From positions 1 to 13,992 of the forward strand of contig WQVW01000016.1 of NCBI GenBank assembly GCA_009785655.1: a stretch of DNA of 13,992 nucleotides, read 5' to 3'. Both the position numbers and the translations under genes were made by a program. Shown here piece after piece: positions 7,600-13,992 of the stretch (the stretch's first letter is position 1; each line of letters begins with the position of its first letter). The notes beneath the pieces were generated by a model, which made no database searches, was not told the origin of the DNA, and saw nothing but the letters and a program-made list of their open reading frames with translations. The DNA is from Oscillospiraceae bacterium. GTDB taxonomy: Bacteria; Bacillota; Clostridia; Oscillospirales; Oscillospiraceae.

Positions 7600-7615
7600 G
7601 TCCATGTATTAGAAT
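7587..7615 (+). promoter_or_regulatory. Probable sigma-A promoter for ackA
   Basis: TTGATA (7587-7592) and TAGAAT (7610-7615) are separated by exactly 17 nt; each box matches the consensus at 5 of 6 positions. Transcription would start near 7622, giving a leader of about 60 nt that ends in the AGGGGG ribosome binding site before ATG 7681. A second TATAAT at 7632-7637 has no good -35 partner. Confidence 0.6.
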
Positions 7616-7680
7616 GTAAAGGTTATATGGATATAATCTATTTTAATTTAAGATTCCTATTTTTTCAAGGGGGTATATAA

Positions 7681-8922
7681 ATGAATGTATTAGTTATAAA
7701 CGCCGGGAGCTCTTCACTGAAATACCAGCTGTTTGACATGAAAACTGAAGAGGTGCTGGCAAAAGGCACTTGTGAGCGCATCGGCACCAGCGGCTATATG
7801 AAGCACAAACCGCTCTCTAACGGTAAGCCTGTGTTTGAAAGCGACCTTAACCTGCCATCGCATAAAGAAGCGATCGCCGAAGTAATCGAAAAGCTTACAT
7901 GTGATGCGTACGGCGTGATTGACAGCCTGTCTGAAATCGGTGCTGTCGGCCACCGCGTTTTAACCGGCGGACGCGCACTAACCGAAAGTATAGTGATTGA
8001 CAAAATTGTCTTCGCCGCCATCAAAAGCTGCACACCGCTGGGGCCTTTGCACATCCCGGCCAATCTGACTGGCATCGAAGCTTGCCAGACCGCTATGCCC
8101 GGCATTCCTAACGTGGCTGTGTTCGACACCGCGTTCCACAAGACGATTCCTGACTACGCGTATATGTACGCCATTCCATATAAATACTACGAAGAAAATG
8201 ACATACGCCGTTACGGTTTCCACGGGACTTCTCATAGTTATGTAGCGGCGGAGACACTCAAGATTCTTCAAAAACCTGCAGAGGGCTCTAAGATCATCAC
8301 CTGCCATTTCGGCAACGGCGTTTCCCTTGCCGCGATTAAAGACGGCAAAAGCATTGACACCACCATGGGTCTAACCCCGCTGGAAGGGATGCCGATGGGC
8401 ACAAGATCCGGCAGTGTTGACCCCGCGCTGTTCAGTGTTTTGGCTGATCTTGACGGCCTGTCAGTCAAGGAAACGTTGGACACGCTGAACAACAAATCCG
8501 GCGTATTGGGCATTTACGGCCTTTCCAACGACTTCCGCGATATTGAAGCCGCTGCTGGGTTTAACATCAACACCGGCGACAGGGACGAAAGCATAGAAAC
8601 TAATGAGCGCGCAAAACTCGCTTTGGATATTTTCTGCTATCAGGCCGCTAAATACATCGGTTCTTACGTCGCCATTATGGGCGGGGTTGACGCGATTGTT
8701 TTCACCGCCGGCGTTGGTGAAAACTCGCCTTATACGCGCAGGGGCGTGTGCGATCTGTTAAACGGCATCGGTATCTGCATTGATAAAGAGAAAAACAAAT
8801 TCAGAGGCAGAGATGAATGGACCGACATTACCGGTGAAGGCTCTGCCGCGAAAGTGTTTGTCATCCCAACGAATGAGGAGCTTGTCATCGCCCGGGATAC
8901 GAAAGCACTCGTCAGCGGTTAA
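7681..8922 (+). CDS. ackA: Acetate kinase
   Basis: Acetate kinase interconverts acetate and ATP with acetyl phosphate and ADP, yielding ATP in acetogenic fermentation. The 413 residues include the N-terminal NAGSSSLKYQLFD (N7, S10, S12, K14), GHR (R92), PLHIPAN (H124), FDTAFH (D149), YGFHGTSH (H181), MGTRSGSVDP (R242), the C-terminal FTAGVGENSP and the TNEE glutamate pair, covering the known substrate-binding and catalytic positions of the family, shifted by about one relative to the Methanosarcina enzyme. The usual GHRVVHGG reads GHRVLTGG here, so the histidine is a threonine (T95), and PLHNPAN reads PLHIPAN; neither is one of the main catalytic residues. The start follows AGGGGG by 7 nt. 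No pta gene is in the window. No terminator follows; the next promoter begins 12 nt after the stop. Confidence 0.97.
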   Translation: MNVLVINAGSSSLKYQLFDMKTEEVLAKGTCERIGTSGYMKHKPLSNGKPVFESDLNLPSHKEAIAEVIEKLTCDAYGVIDSLSEIGAVGHRVLTGGRALTESIVIDKIVFAAIKSCTPLGPLHIPANLTGIEACQTAMPGIPNVAVFDTAFHKTIPDYAYMYAIPYKYYEENDIRRYGFHGTSHSYVAAETLKILQKPAEGSKIITCHFGNGVSLAAIKDGKSIDTTMGLTPLEGMPMGTRSGSVDPALFSVLADLDGLSVKETLDTLNNKSGVLGIYGLSNDFRDIEAAAGFNINTGDRDESIETNERAKLALDIFCYQAAKYIGSYVAIMGGVDAIVFTAGVGENSPYTRRGVCDLLNGIGICIDKEKNKFRGRDEWTDITGEGSAAKVFVIPTNEELVIARDTKALVSG

Positions 8923-8934
8923 TGATAAAAACTG

Positions 8935-8963
8935 TTGACTTTCCCTCGCACAAGTGATAGACT
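8935..8963 (+). promoter_or_regulatory. Probable promoter of the rplU-rpmA operon
   Basis: TTGACT (8935-8940) and TAGACT (8958-8963) are 17 nt apart, with the predicted start near 8970. This leaves an 80-nt leader before rplU that holds the structured element described next. It begins only 12 nt after the ackA stop, so read-through from ackA may add to it. Confidence 0.6.
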
Positions 8964-8969
8964 GTCATG

Positions 8970-9026
8970 GCCGCTTTGAATGGGTTAATGTAAGTGCATC
9001 TTTGCCGCCCCCGATAGCGAGTCTCT
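8970..9026 (+). promoter_or_regulatory. Putative L21 ribosomal-protein leader RNA
   Basis: The leader between promoter and rplU can form nested pairings: CGCT (8972-8975) with AGCG (9016-9019), GGG (8982-8984) with CCC (9008-9010), and an apical GCA (8996-8998) with TGC (9003-9005) closed by TCTT. Position and conserved-looking blocks (GAATGGGTT, GCCGCCCCCGATAGCG) fit the L21 leader family upstream of rplU operons in Firmicutes, thought to mediate feedback by a ribosomal protein. I recognise this by pattern and location only; a covariance-model match would decide. Confidence 0.6.
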
Positions 9027-9049
9027 AAAAATGAAGAGGTGAACAACAT

Positions 9050-9364
9050 ATGACACACGCCATTATCGAAACCGGCGGAAAACAGTACAAAGTCAAAGAG
9101 GGAGACGTTATATTTATTGAGAGACTCCCCGTGCAAGATGGAGAAACGGTGACTTTTGACACCGTCCTGGCCATTTTGGGTGACGGTGGCCCGAAGTTCG
9201 GTGCACCAACAGTCAAAGGGGCTGCTGTTTCCGCAAGCGTTGTGAAAAACGGAAAATCAAAAAAGATTATCGTTTACAAAATGCGTCCGAAAAAAGGCTA
9301 TCGCAAAAAGCAAGGACACAGACAGCCTTATACAAAAGTTCAGATTGATAAAATCACCGTGTAA
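9050..9364 (+). CDS. rplU: 50S ribosomal protein bL21
   Basis: A 104-residue 23S rRNA-binding protein of the large subunit. The start MTHAIIETGGKQYKV, the basic KMRPKKGYRKKQGHRQPYT motif near 78-96 and the ending QIDKITV are diagnostic of bL21, and the length is normal. GAGGTG precedes the ATG by about 8 nt. It is the first gene after the leader RNA and 38 nt ahead of rpmA, with which it is surely co-transcribed. Confidence 0.97.
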   Translation: MTHAIIETGGKQYKVKEGDVIFIERLPVQDGETVTFDTVLAILGDGGPKFGAPTVKGAAVSASVVKNGKSKKIIVYKMRPKKGYRKKQGHRQPYTKVQIDKITV

Positions 9365-9402
9365 GCAAATCCTGCAGCACGGAGTTGGAGGTGTAAAAAC
9401 AA

Positions 9403-9666
9403 ATGGCACATAAAAAAGGTGTAGGTTCAACCAAGAACGGCCGCGACAGTAAGTCTAAGCGCCTTGGCGCTAAACGCGCCGACGGGCAATTTGTTCTGGC
9501 CGGCAATATACTCGTCCGCCAGCGCGGCACAAAAATTCACCCCGGCAACAATGTCGGCAAAGGCAGTGACGATACCCTGTTCGCCCTAATCAGCGGCAAA
9601 GTACGTTTCGAGCCGATGGGTCGCAACCGCAAATGCGTCTCTGTTTACGAAGAGATTGCGCAATAA
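9403..9666 (+). CDS. rpmA: 50S ribosomal protein bL27, without N-terminal extension
   Basis: An 87-residue large-subunit protein whose flexible N-terminus reaches towards the peptidyl-transferase centre. MAHKKGVGSTKNGRDSKSKRLG and HPGNNVGKGSDDTLFA are diagnostic. Most Firmicutes make L27 with a short leader (ending about QFFA) removed by the protease Prp, whose gene lies between rplU and rpmA. Here the protein starts directly at the mature-type terminus, an in-frame TAA at 9394-9396 excludes any extension, and only 38 nt separate the two genes, so Prp is not encoded here. GGAGG at 9386-9390 is the ribosome binding site with a longish 11-12 nt spacing. Confidence 0.97.
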   Translation: MAHKKGVGSTKNGRDSKSKRLGAKRADGQFVLAGNILVRQRGTKIHPGNNVGKGSDDTLFALISGKVRFEPMGRNRKCVSVYEEIAQ

Positions 9667-9679
9667 TCTTAGTGAAATG

Positions 9680-9722
9680 AAAACAACCACGCGGGATAGA
9701 TTCCCAGCGTGGTTGTTTTTTT
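9680..9722 (+). terminator. Intrinsic terminator after rpmA
   Basis: A 13-bp stem pairs 9680-9692 with 9707-9719 (core ACAACCACGC / GCGTGGTTGT). GGGA and TCCC inside the loop can extend it past a one-base bulge. A run of seven T residues (9716-9722) follows. It ends rplU-rpmA; in the minus direction the tail TTTTCATTTC could also serve the convergent HPr gene, less well. Confidence 0.9.
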
Positions 9723-9739
9723 GCTTTCCGCTTTAAAGT

Positions 9740-10003
9740 TTATTCCGCGAAATCCGATTCGATAAGCTCACACAAGGTGTCTACTGCCTCAACCTCGTCA
9801 GAACCTTCCGCGATGATGTTGATTACCGCACCCTGTGCGACTCCCAACGACAAAACCCCCAGAAGACTTTTCGCATTGACTCTTCGTTCATCTTTTTCAA
9901 TCCAGATACTGCTTTTGAATTCATTTGCTTTTTGAATAAGGAATGTGGCCGGTCTTGCATGGAGACCCACCTGCTTCATAATTGTTGCATTCTTTTCATA
10001 CAT
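9740..10003 (-). CDS. ptsH: HPr-family phosphocarrier protein
   Basis: An 87-residue small phosphocarrier of the sugar phosphotransferase system. VGLHARPAT holds H15, the residue phosphorylated by enzyme I, and NAKSLLGVLSLG holds S46, the HPr kinase/phosphorylase target used for carbon catabolite repression in Firmicutes. H15 rules out Crh, which lacks it. Length and spacing are exactly those of HPr. GGAGG lies 8 nt upstream of ATG 10003. It stands alone: no ptsI is adjacent. It could be the main HPr or a paralogue; the symbol assumes the former. Confidence 0.93.
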   Translation of the reverse strand: MYEKNATIMKQVGLHARPATFLIQKANEFKSSIWIEKDERRVNAKSLLGVLSLGVAQGAVINIIAEGSDEVEAVDTLCELIESDFAE

Positions 10004-10049
10004 TGGCGTTTCCTCCTTTATCGGATATCCGGAATTCTATGATACTTAT

Positions 10050-10078
10050 ACTTTACCAAACATAGCCAATAACGTCAA
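10050..10078 (-). promoter_or_regulatory. Candidate promoter for the HPr gene
   Basis: On the minus strand TTGACG (10078-10073) and TAAAGT (10055-10050) are 17 nt apart, with a predicted start near 10043 and a leader of about 40 nt before ATG 10003. A TATAAG just downstream is an alternative -10 with a poorer -35. The remaining spacer to mutS2 (10079-10214) shows no gene and no clear terminator. Confidence 0.45.
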
Positions 10079-10214
10079 GAAAGTTTTGATGAAAAATAGT
10101 GCTAATTATGTGCTGCGTTTCGTCTAATTTGCCAGCTTTACAGACTTGAACATGGTTCGCCCGAAAAATTCACAGTGTTACCAACGTTGGCGGGATATAT
10201 TGTGTGTCTCCGCA

Positions 10215-12593
10215 TCATAGCTCGACAATGGTCACGCCATCCTCGCCTTCTCCGTATCTGCCCAGGCGGAAGCCCTTGATCTTTGGCTCTCGTCTCAACG
10301 ACTGATGCACGGCGGCGCGCAATGCACCGGTTCCTTTGCCATGTATCACCGTCACTGAATTGAGCTTTGCCAGGCGGGCATTGTCGATAAACCGCTCTAA
10401 AACAGGGATCGCCTCGTCTGTCATCATGCCGCGCAGATCCAGTTCCGGCTTCGCTTCAAGACTGCGCAGCTGCGCTTCTGATTTCTGCAGGTATTTCTGC
10501 ACTTCCGCCGGCATGGATTGCTCTATCAGTATCACTTCGTTTTCCTTCGCCGTGACCTTCATGATTCCGGCTTGAAGCGACAACACACCATCCGGGCTGA
10601 TTGAAATGACATCTGCCTGCGTTCCCAGTCCCTTCAGCTTCACCCTGTCGCCTGCCACAATTGAGCGGCTGGGCGGAGTATCCTCTTCTGTGGATTCTTC
10701 GCCGAAAGCACCCTCGGCCTCGTTCAATCTGCGGAACAATGCCGCTTTATCCTCGTTCAGCTTCTGCCAGCCGGACTCTTTTGCCGTGAGTTTGCGCATG
10801 TCCTGCAACTCCGCCATTGTCGATTCCGCTGTTTTGCGCGCGGCATCTATGATTTGCGTGGCTTCCCGCTTTGCAATCACTGCGGCCTTATCACGCTCAC
10901 GTTCGTGTCTCAGTCTATACTCCTCGGCTTCTTTGTGCTTCTCTTCTGCCGCACGTAAAAGTTTGGCGGTTTCCTGCCGCTCATGCTCAAGCGTTAGCCT
11001 GGTGGATTCAAGGTTTGTCAGCACGTCCTCAAACGCCGTGTCTTTGGAGGCTACGCGAGCTCTGGCGTCATCCAATATCGCTTCCGGCAAACCCAGCCGC
11101 TGCGATATCGCGAAAGCGTTTGATTTCCCTGGTATCCCAATAATCAATCTATATGTCGGCCGCAGTGTCTCCACATCGAACTCGCAGGATGCATTGATCA
11201 CCCCGTGGGACGTCACCGCATACGTCTTCAACTCCGCATAATGGGTCGTCGCCGCGATTAACGCGCCCCTTTTGCGTGCGTATTCAATAATTGAAATCGC
11301 CAACGCCGCGCCCTCCACCGGGTCTGTCCCCGCGCCGAGTTCGTCAAACAACAGCAGTTCATTGCCCGTTATGGCTTCCAGAATCCCCACTATATTTGTC
11401 ATATGAGACGAAAATGTGGATAGCGATTGTTCAATTGATTGCTCGTCCCCGATATCTGCCAAAATGCCGCCGAATACCGGGACAATGCTGCCATCCGTCA
11501 CCGGAATATGCAATCCGCACTGTGCCATGGCACTCAACAATCCCAGCGTTTTCAACGCCACTGTCTTGCCGCCGGTATTTGGCCCCGTGATCACCAGCGT
11601 GTCAAACTCGCCGCCTAAACGTACATTGATTGGTACCGCGTCTTTGATCGGAATCAGCGGATGCCGCGCGTTTTTCAGATTAATGTGCGTATCTTCGGAC
11701 AACTCCGGTGCCATGCAATTGAGCTTGTAGGATAGTTTTGCCTTAGCAAAAATGATATCCAGCGATGTCAACGTCTCAAAGTCGCTGATGATGTCCTCCG
11801 CGTGTCCCGCCACATCGGCAGAGAGTTCCATTAAAATGCGCTCTATCTCTTTCTTCTCTTCGGCCGCTAGTTCCCGCAGCTCATTATTAATCTGCACGGC
11901 CGCCATCGGCTCTACAAACAGCGTCGCGCCGGAGGATGATATGTCATGCACCAGTCCCGGCACGGCCGATTTTTGCTCCGCTTTGACAGGTACCACGTAT
12001 CGGTCATTTTTCATCGTGATAATCGGCTCTTGCAACGCTTTGGCGTATGTTGGCGATGTGATGATCTTATGCAATGCGGCACGCACCCGTTCCCCAGACA
12101 GGCGAATCTTCCGCCGGATTGCCGCAAGCTCCGCGCTGGCTGTGTCTGCGATTTCGTCTTCGGCGATGATTGCCTGCGATATTTTGCCCTCAAGAGCCTT
12201 GTTCGATATCAGGGATTTAAACAGGTAATCAATCGCTGTCGGCGGATTGTCGCCTCCCCGCCCGCCGGATGCATAGGAGATAGACGCCGCCGATACACGC
12301 AGAAGCTGGGCGACTCCCAGAAGCTCCACCGTGTTCAGCATTCCGCCCATATCAGCCCGGCGTACAGCACCCCGTACATCTCTGATCCCCGCAAACGGCG
12401 GACTGCTTTTCAGCGTCATCATATCCTTCGCCGCCGAGGTCTCTGCCAACAGACTCCGCACCGTGTGAAAATCCTCAGACGGCGCAAGCCCCCGCGCGGA
12501 GTCCTTCGCCGCGTCGCTGACGGCTTCGGCGGAGAGCATGTCCAGTATCGCCGGGAGTTCGAGTATTTTTAATGATTTTTCGTATAGTGTCAT
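10215..12593 (-). CDS. mutS2: Endonuclease MutS2 / ribosome-rescue factor RqcU
   Basis: A 792-residue MutS-family ATPase without the mismatch-recognition domain. In Bacillus the protein suppresses homologous recombination and also acts on collided ribosomes. The N-terminal core/lever region (1 to about 320) is followed by the ATPase domain with Walker A GPNTGGKT (337-344), Walker B LLLFDELG (413-420) and GAGTDPVEGAAL. A charged coiled-coil region (about 520-625) and a small beta domain (about 645-690) lead to the C-terminal Smr domain (718-792) with LDLRG (718-722) and HGKGTGALR (751-759), the nuclease-associated motifs. All motifs are intact and the length is normal. ATG 12593 is preceded by AAAAGGA. 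It lies 44 nt downstream of a small membrane-protein gene on the same strand, with which it may be co-transcribed. Confidence 0.96.
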   Translation of the reverse strand: MTLYEKSLKILELPAILDMLSAEAVSDAAKDSARGLAPSEDFHTVRSLLAETSAAKDMMTLKSSPPFAGIRDVRGAVRRADMGGMLNTVELLGVAQLLRVSAASISYASGGRGGDNPPTAIDYLFKSLISNKALEGKISQAIIAEDEIADTASAELAAIRRKIRLSGERVRAALHKIITSPTYAKALQEPIITMKNDRYVVPVKAEQKSAVPGLVHDISSSGATLFVEPMAAVQINNELRELAAEEKKEIERILMELSADVAGHAEDIISDFETLTSLDIIFAKAKLSYKLNCMAPELSEDTHINLKNARHPLIPIKDAVPINVRLGGEFDTLVITGPNTGGKTVALKTLGLLSAMAQCGLHIPVTDGSIVPVFGGILADIGDEQSIEQSLSTFSSHMTNIVGILEAITGNELLLFDELGAGTDPVEGAALAISIIEYARKRGALIAATTHYAELKTYAVTSHGVINASCEFDVETLRPTYRLIIGIPGKSNAFAISQRLGLPEAILDDARARVASKDTAFEDVLTNLESTRLTLEHERQETAKLLRAAEEKHKEAEEYRLRHERERDKAAVIAKREATQIIDAARKTAESTMAELQDMRKLTAKESGWQKLNEDKAALFRRLNEAEGAFGEESTEEDTPPSRSIVAGDRVKLKGLGTQADVISISPDGVLSLQAGIMKVTAKENEVILIEQSMPAEVQKYLQKSEAQLRSLEAKPELDLRGMMTDEAIPVLERFIDNARLAKLNSVTVIHGKGTGALRAAVHQSLRREPKIKGFRLGRYGEGEDGVTIVEL

Positions 12594-12637
12594 ATGTTTT
12601 GTCCTTTTGTTCTAAGTAAGAAAACGAGCAGTACATA

Positions 12638-12778
12638 CTACCTGTCTAAATACTTTCTTAATGCTTTAACAGCAAGCGTTAACGTATAAATTCCGACAAT
12701 GCCAAGTGCAAGCAAAACTATTTGATTCAAGATTCCAAGAATCATTGAAAATTGTCCGAGAAAAACATAATGCAACAC
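12638..12778 (-). CDS. Small single-span membrane protein, 46 residues
   Basis: A small open frame from GTG 12778 to TAG 12638-12640. AGGAG (12790-12786) sits 7 nt upstream of the GTG, an ideal spacing. The product begins MLHYVFLGQFSMILGILN, continues through a hydrophobic span (about residues 12-37, including QIVLLALGIVGIYTLTLAV) and ends with the basic tail KALRKYLDR, so one transmembrane helix with a positive C-terminus, probably cytoplasmic. An internal ATG at codon 12 is a weaker alternative start. I do not recognise a named family, though short proteins with a hydrophobic span followed by YTLxLxxKALRxYL-like ends are familiar from Clostridia. It occupies an otherwise empty, AT-rich gap between the transposase gene and mutS2. 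The function is unknown. Confidence 0.72.
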   Translation of the reverse strand: MLHYVFLGQFSMILGILNQIVLLALGIVGIYTLTLAVKALRKYLDR

Positions 12779-12792
12779 AAAATCACTCCTAA

Positions 12793-12821
12793 AATAAATT
12801 TTCTCAAGAAACCCCTGTCAA
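12793..12821 (-). promoter_or_regulatory. Candidate promoter for the small membrane protein gene
   Basis: A perfect TTGACA (12821-12816) and TTTATT (12798-12793) are 17 nt apart, just downstream of the transposase stop codon. The predicted start near 12786 would fall within the AGGAG ribosome binding site, which argues against this exact -10 box, so the assignment is tentative. Confidence 0.3.
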
Positions 12822-12831
12822 TATAAGAATT

Positions 12832-13314
12832 TCACTTTTTAACAAAATAACGATCGTCTCTCCATTTTGCAGGATTTTCGTCTATATATCGCCATATGCG
12901 TTGATAGTCTTCTTCACTGCGGATTATGTGGTCATAAAAACGCGGCTGCCATATTGAAAACCCCGCCCATTTTGTTATGTACGACTTGATGTTTCGGATA
13001 ACCTGATGTAGGGACGACCGCCCTCGGTCGTCCGCTCTGTGCTTTAAGATCACTATCATGTGTATGTGATTAGGCATTATAACATATTTTTCAATCTTTA
13101 CGTTATCCTTATTTGCAATTTGAATTGTTTCGTCCACACATATTCCCAATGGTGTTAATTCGACAAACGGACGACCGGGGGCGGTCGTCCCTACAACTGC
13201 GCCCAGCATCTCATGCCCATCTTTTACACATATTGTGACAAAATAATACCCTGCCCGCGAATAATCGTGATCTTTCAGCCTAATATTTTTTCTTGCGGGT
13301 AATTCACTTTGCAT
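12832..13314 (-). CDS. REP-associated tyrosine transposase (RAYT), IS200-like Y1 family
   Basis: A 160-residue single-domain HUH transposase. NHDYSR-type KDHDYSRAGYYFVTICVKD (14-32) opens the fold; YVIMPNHIHMIVI (77-89) carries the metal-binding H83 and H85; the helix QVIRNIKSYITKWA (104-117) carries the likely catalytic Y112; FYDHIIRSEEDYQRIWRYIDENPAKW (126-151) is the typical C-terminal segment. RAYTs are domesticated relatives of IS200/IS605 transposases that act on REP palindromes. The gene follows recO by 10 nt with its own GAGGGTGG ribosome binding site and has no insertion-sequence ends. Residues 40-49 and 94-103 are encoded by two hairpin elements that are inverted copies of each other; both fall in loops between core elements, so the fold should be intact. 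Confidence 0.92.
   Translation of the reverse strand: MQSELPARKNIRLKDHDYSRAGYYFVTICVKDGHEMLGAVVGTTAPGRPFVELTPLGICVDETIQIANKDNVKIEKYVIMPNHIHMIVILKHRADDRGRSSLHQVIRNIKSYITKWAGFSIWQPRFYDHIIRSEEDYQRIWRYIDENPAKWRDDRYFVKK
13007..13034. repeat. REP-like hairpin element, copy A, inside the RAYT gene
   Basis: A hairpin of arms GGACGACCG (13012-13020) and CGGTCGTCC (13025-13033) with loop CCCT, preceded by TGTAG. The whole 28-bp unit matches the reverse complement of copy B at 27 of 28 positions. It encodes residues 94-103 (ADDRGRSSLH) of the transposase, between the HUH strand and the tyrosine helix. Confidence 0.85.
13168..13195. repeat. REP-like hairpin element, copy B, inside the RAYT gene
   Basis: A hairpin of arms GGACGACCG (13169-13177) and CGGTCGTCC (13182-13190) with loop GGGG, followed by CTACA, the complement of the TGTAG that precedes copy A. 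It is inverted relative to copy A, 133 bp away, with one mismatch in 28. It encodes residues 40-49 (VVGTTAPGRP) in a different reading phase from copy A. Confidence 0.85.
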
Positions 13315-13324
13315 AAAACCACCC

Positions 13325-13992
13325 TCACAGCACCTTCCCCAAACTCTTATAATAATCCAACGTCCGAAACCCCCTGTCCAGATGAAACAGCAAATATCCC
13401 TCCGCCGCTCGTGTGAGCTCCTTCAGCGCAGCTTCGCCCAGCGTGAACGAGAATAGCTTCTTTGGGTCGCAGCTGATAATATATCGCAGAGCCTCCAGCG
13501 CGCCGATTGTGAGCTGAGCTTCCTCCCTGTCGTACGGCGCACCCCCGCAGCAGCGGATTGTGCCGCCTTGGAGGTCGAGATACACCCGTTCGGGATCGCG
13601 CCGCCCGCAAACGGCACAGTTGTCAGCCAACGGGGCAAATCCTGAATCGGCGAGCAAGCGCAGCTCGAACGCCGGTTTGACGTACTCCGGCTGCTTCGCC
13701 CCACTGCTGAGGGCATAAAGCGCATTCAGGCACAGCGGCAGAATATCCGGATTCGGGCTATCCTCATCAGCCACCGCTTCTGTAAGTTCCGCAAAGTATG
13801 ACCCCAACGCCAGAAGCACTATGTCATGGCTCAAGCCCTGGAATTCCTCTATGCTCTGCGCTTCGGTGAGCGTCCAGCGGTCATTTTTAGAGAACAGCGT
13901 CATATGCGAAAACGACAAAAGCTGCGTCACAGCCATCAGCTTGCTGTTCCGGCGAAGCGCCCCACGCGCCGTAACGGTGAGTTTCCCCTCCC
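13325..13992 (-). CDS. recO: DNA repair protein RecO, 5'-truncated by the window edge
   Basis: RecO anneals single strands and loads RecA with RecR in gap repair. The frame is open through the window end: upstream of ATG 13936 it continues as EGKLTVTARGALRRNSKLM, which matches the N-terminal OB-fold of RecO, so that ATG is internal. About 221 residues are visible and roughly 20-35 are missing. The helical domain includes LALGSYFAELTEAVADED. A zinc-site-like CAVCG is followed later by IRCCGGA, where relatives usually have CxxC, so the second cysteine pair is adjacent rather than spaced. Its end, YYKSLGKVL, precedes the transposase gene by 10 nt. Confidence 0.92.
   Translation of the reverse strand, partial: EGKLTVTARGALRRNSKLMAVTQLLSFSHMTLFSKNDRWTLTEAQSIEEFQGLSHDIVLLALGSYFAELTEAVADEDSPNPDILPLCLNALYALSSGAKQPEYVKPAFELRLLADSGFAPLADNCAVCGRRDPERVYLDLQGGTIRCCGGAPYDREEAQLTIGALEALRYIISCDPKKLFSFTLGEAALKELTRAAEGYLLFHLDRGFRTLDYYKSLGKVL

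Noticed and set aside
9740..10003. Reading the HPr-like gene as Crh
   Set aside because: Crh lacks the phosphorylatable His at position 15; here VGLHARPAT keeps H15.
10181..10190. Perfect palindrome CCAACGTTGG in the HPr-mutS2 gap, considered as operator or mutS2 terminator
   Set aside because: Ten-base palindromes occur by chance, there is no T-tract beside it, and nearby CCCG/CGGG pairing is only 4 bp across a long loop.
1..13992. CRISPR arrays, tRNA or rRNA genes, prophage or insertion-sequence ends, att sites
   Set aside because: No regularly spaced direct repeats, cloverleaf-like segments, rRNA-like stretches or terminal inverted repeats flanking the transposase gene were seen by eye; the RAYT gene is a solitary domesticated type.

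Overview
This window looks like a chromosomal housekeeping segment of a Bacillota (Firmicutes) bacterium, most likely an uncultured Clostridia-type lineage of middling GC content. The indications are an HPr with both His15 and Ser46, a MutS2 with a C-terminal Smr domain, TmcAL next to acetate kinase, an L21-type leader before rplU-rpmA, an OmpR-family two-component pair, and strong AGGAGG-type ribosome binding sites. One feature is unusual for the phylum: L27 starts directly at MAHKKG, without the cleavable N-terminal extension, and no Prp protease gene lies between rplU and rpmA. Genus and species cannot be read from the sequence.

Layout. Positions 1-1203 (+) hold the 3' part of pyruvate kinase, ending at a long hairpin shared with a convergent operon. 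Positions 4835-1254 (-) hold a tightly packed four-gene operon: an HhH (ComEA-like) membrane-anchored protein, an OmpR-family response regulator, a sensor histidine kinase and an SPL-family radical SAM protein. Divergent from it, 4931-6349 (+) encodes a membrane-anchored DacF/PBP5-fold protein in which all three catalytic motifs of the family are lost. It converges, with only 2 bp between stop codons, on tmcAL (7536-6352, -). tmcAL is divergent from ackA (7681-8922, +). Then come a promoter and L21-type leader, rplU and rpmA (+), a strong terminator, an HPr gene (-), mutS2 (-), a previously unmarked 46-codon membrane protein gene (-), a REP-associated tyrosine transposase gene (-) and the 3' part of recO (-), cut by the window end.

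How the parts relate. pyk, ackA and HPr are fermentative carbon metabolism and its control. TmcAL consumes acetate to modify tRNA-Met and sits beside the acetate-forming kinase. rplU, rpmA, mutS2 and recO concern ribosomes and DNA or ribosome maintenance. The comEA-like/two-component/radical-SAM operon and its divergent DacF-like neighbour form an envelope-facing cluster whose signal and targets are unknown.

The most interesting points are: (a) the DacF-fold pseudoenzyme with SxxK, SxN and KTG all replaced; (b) the complete absence of lysine across about 435 residues of that protein and from residue 6 onward in the divergent HhH protein, while cytoplasmic proteins in the window are lysine-rich; (c) two nearly identical inverted hairpin elements lying in frame inside the RAYT transposase gene, like target palindromes carried within the enzyme's own coding sequence; (d) a hidden 46-residue single-span membrane protein; (e) the missing L27 extension and Prp.
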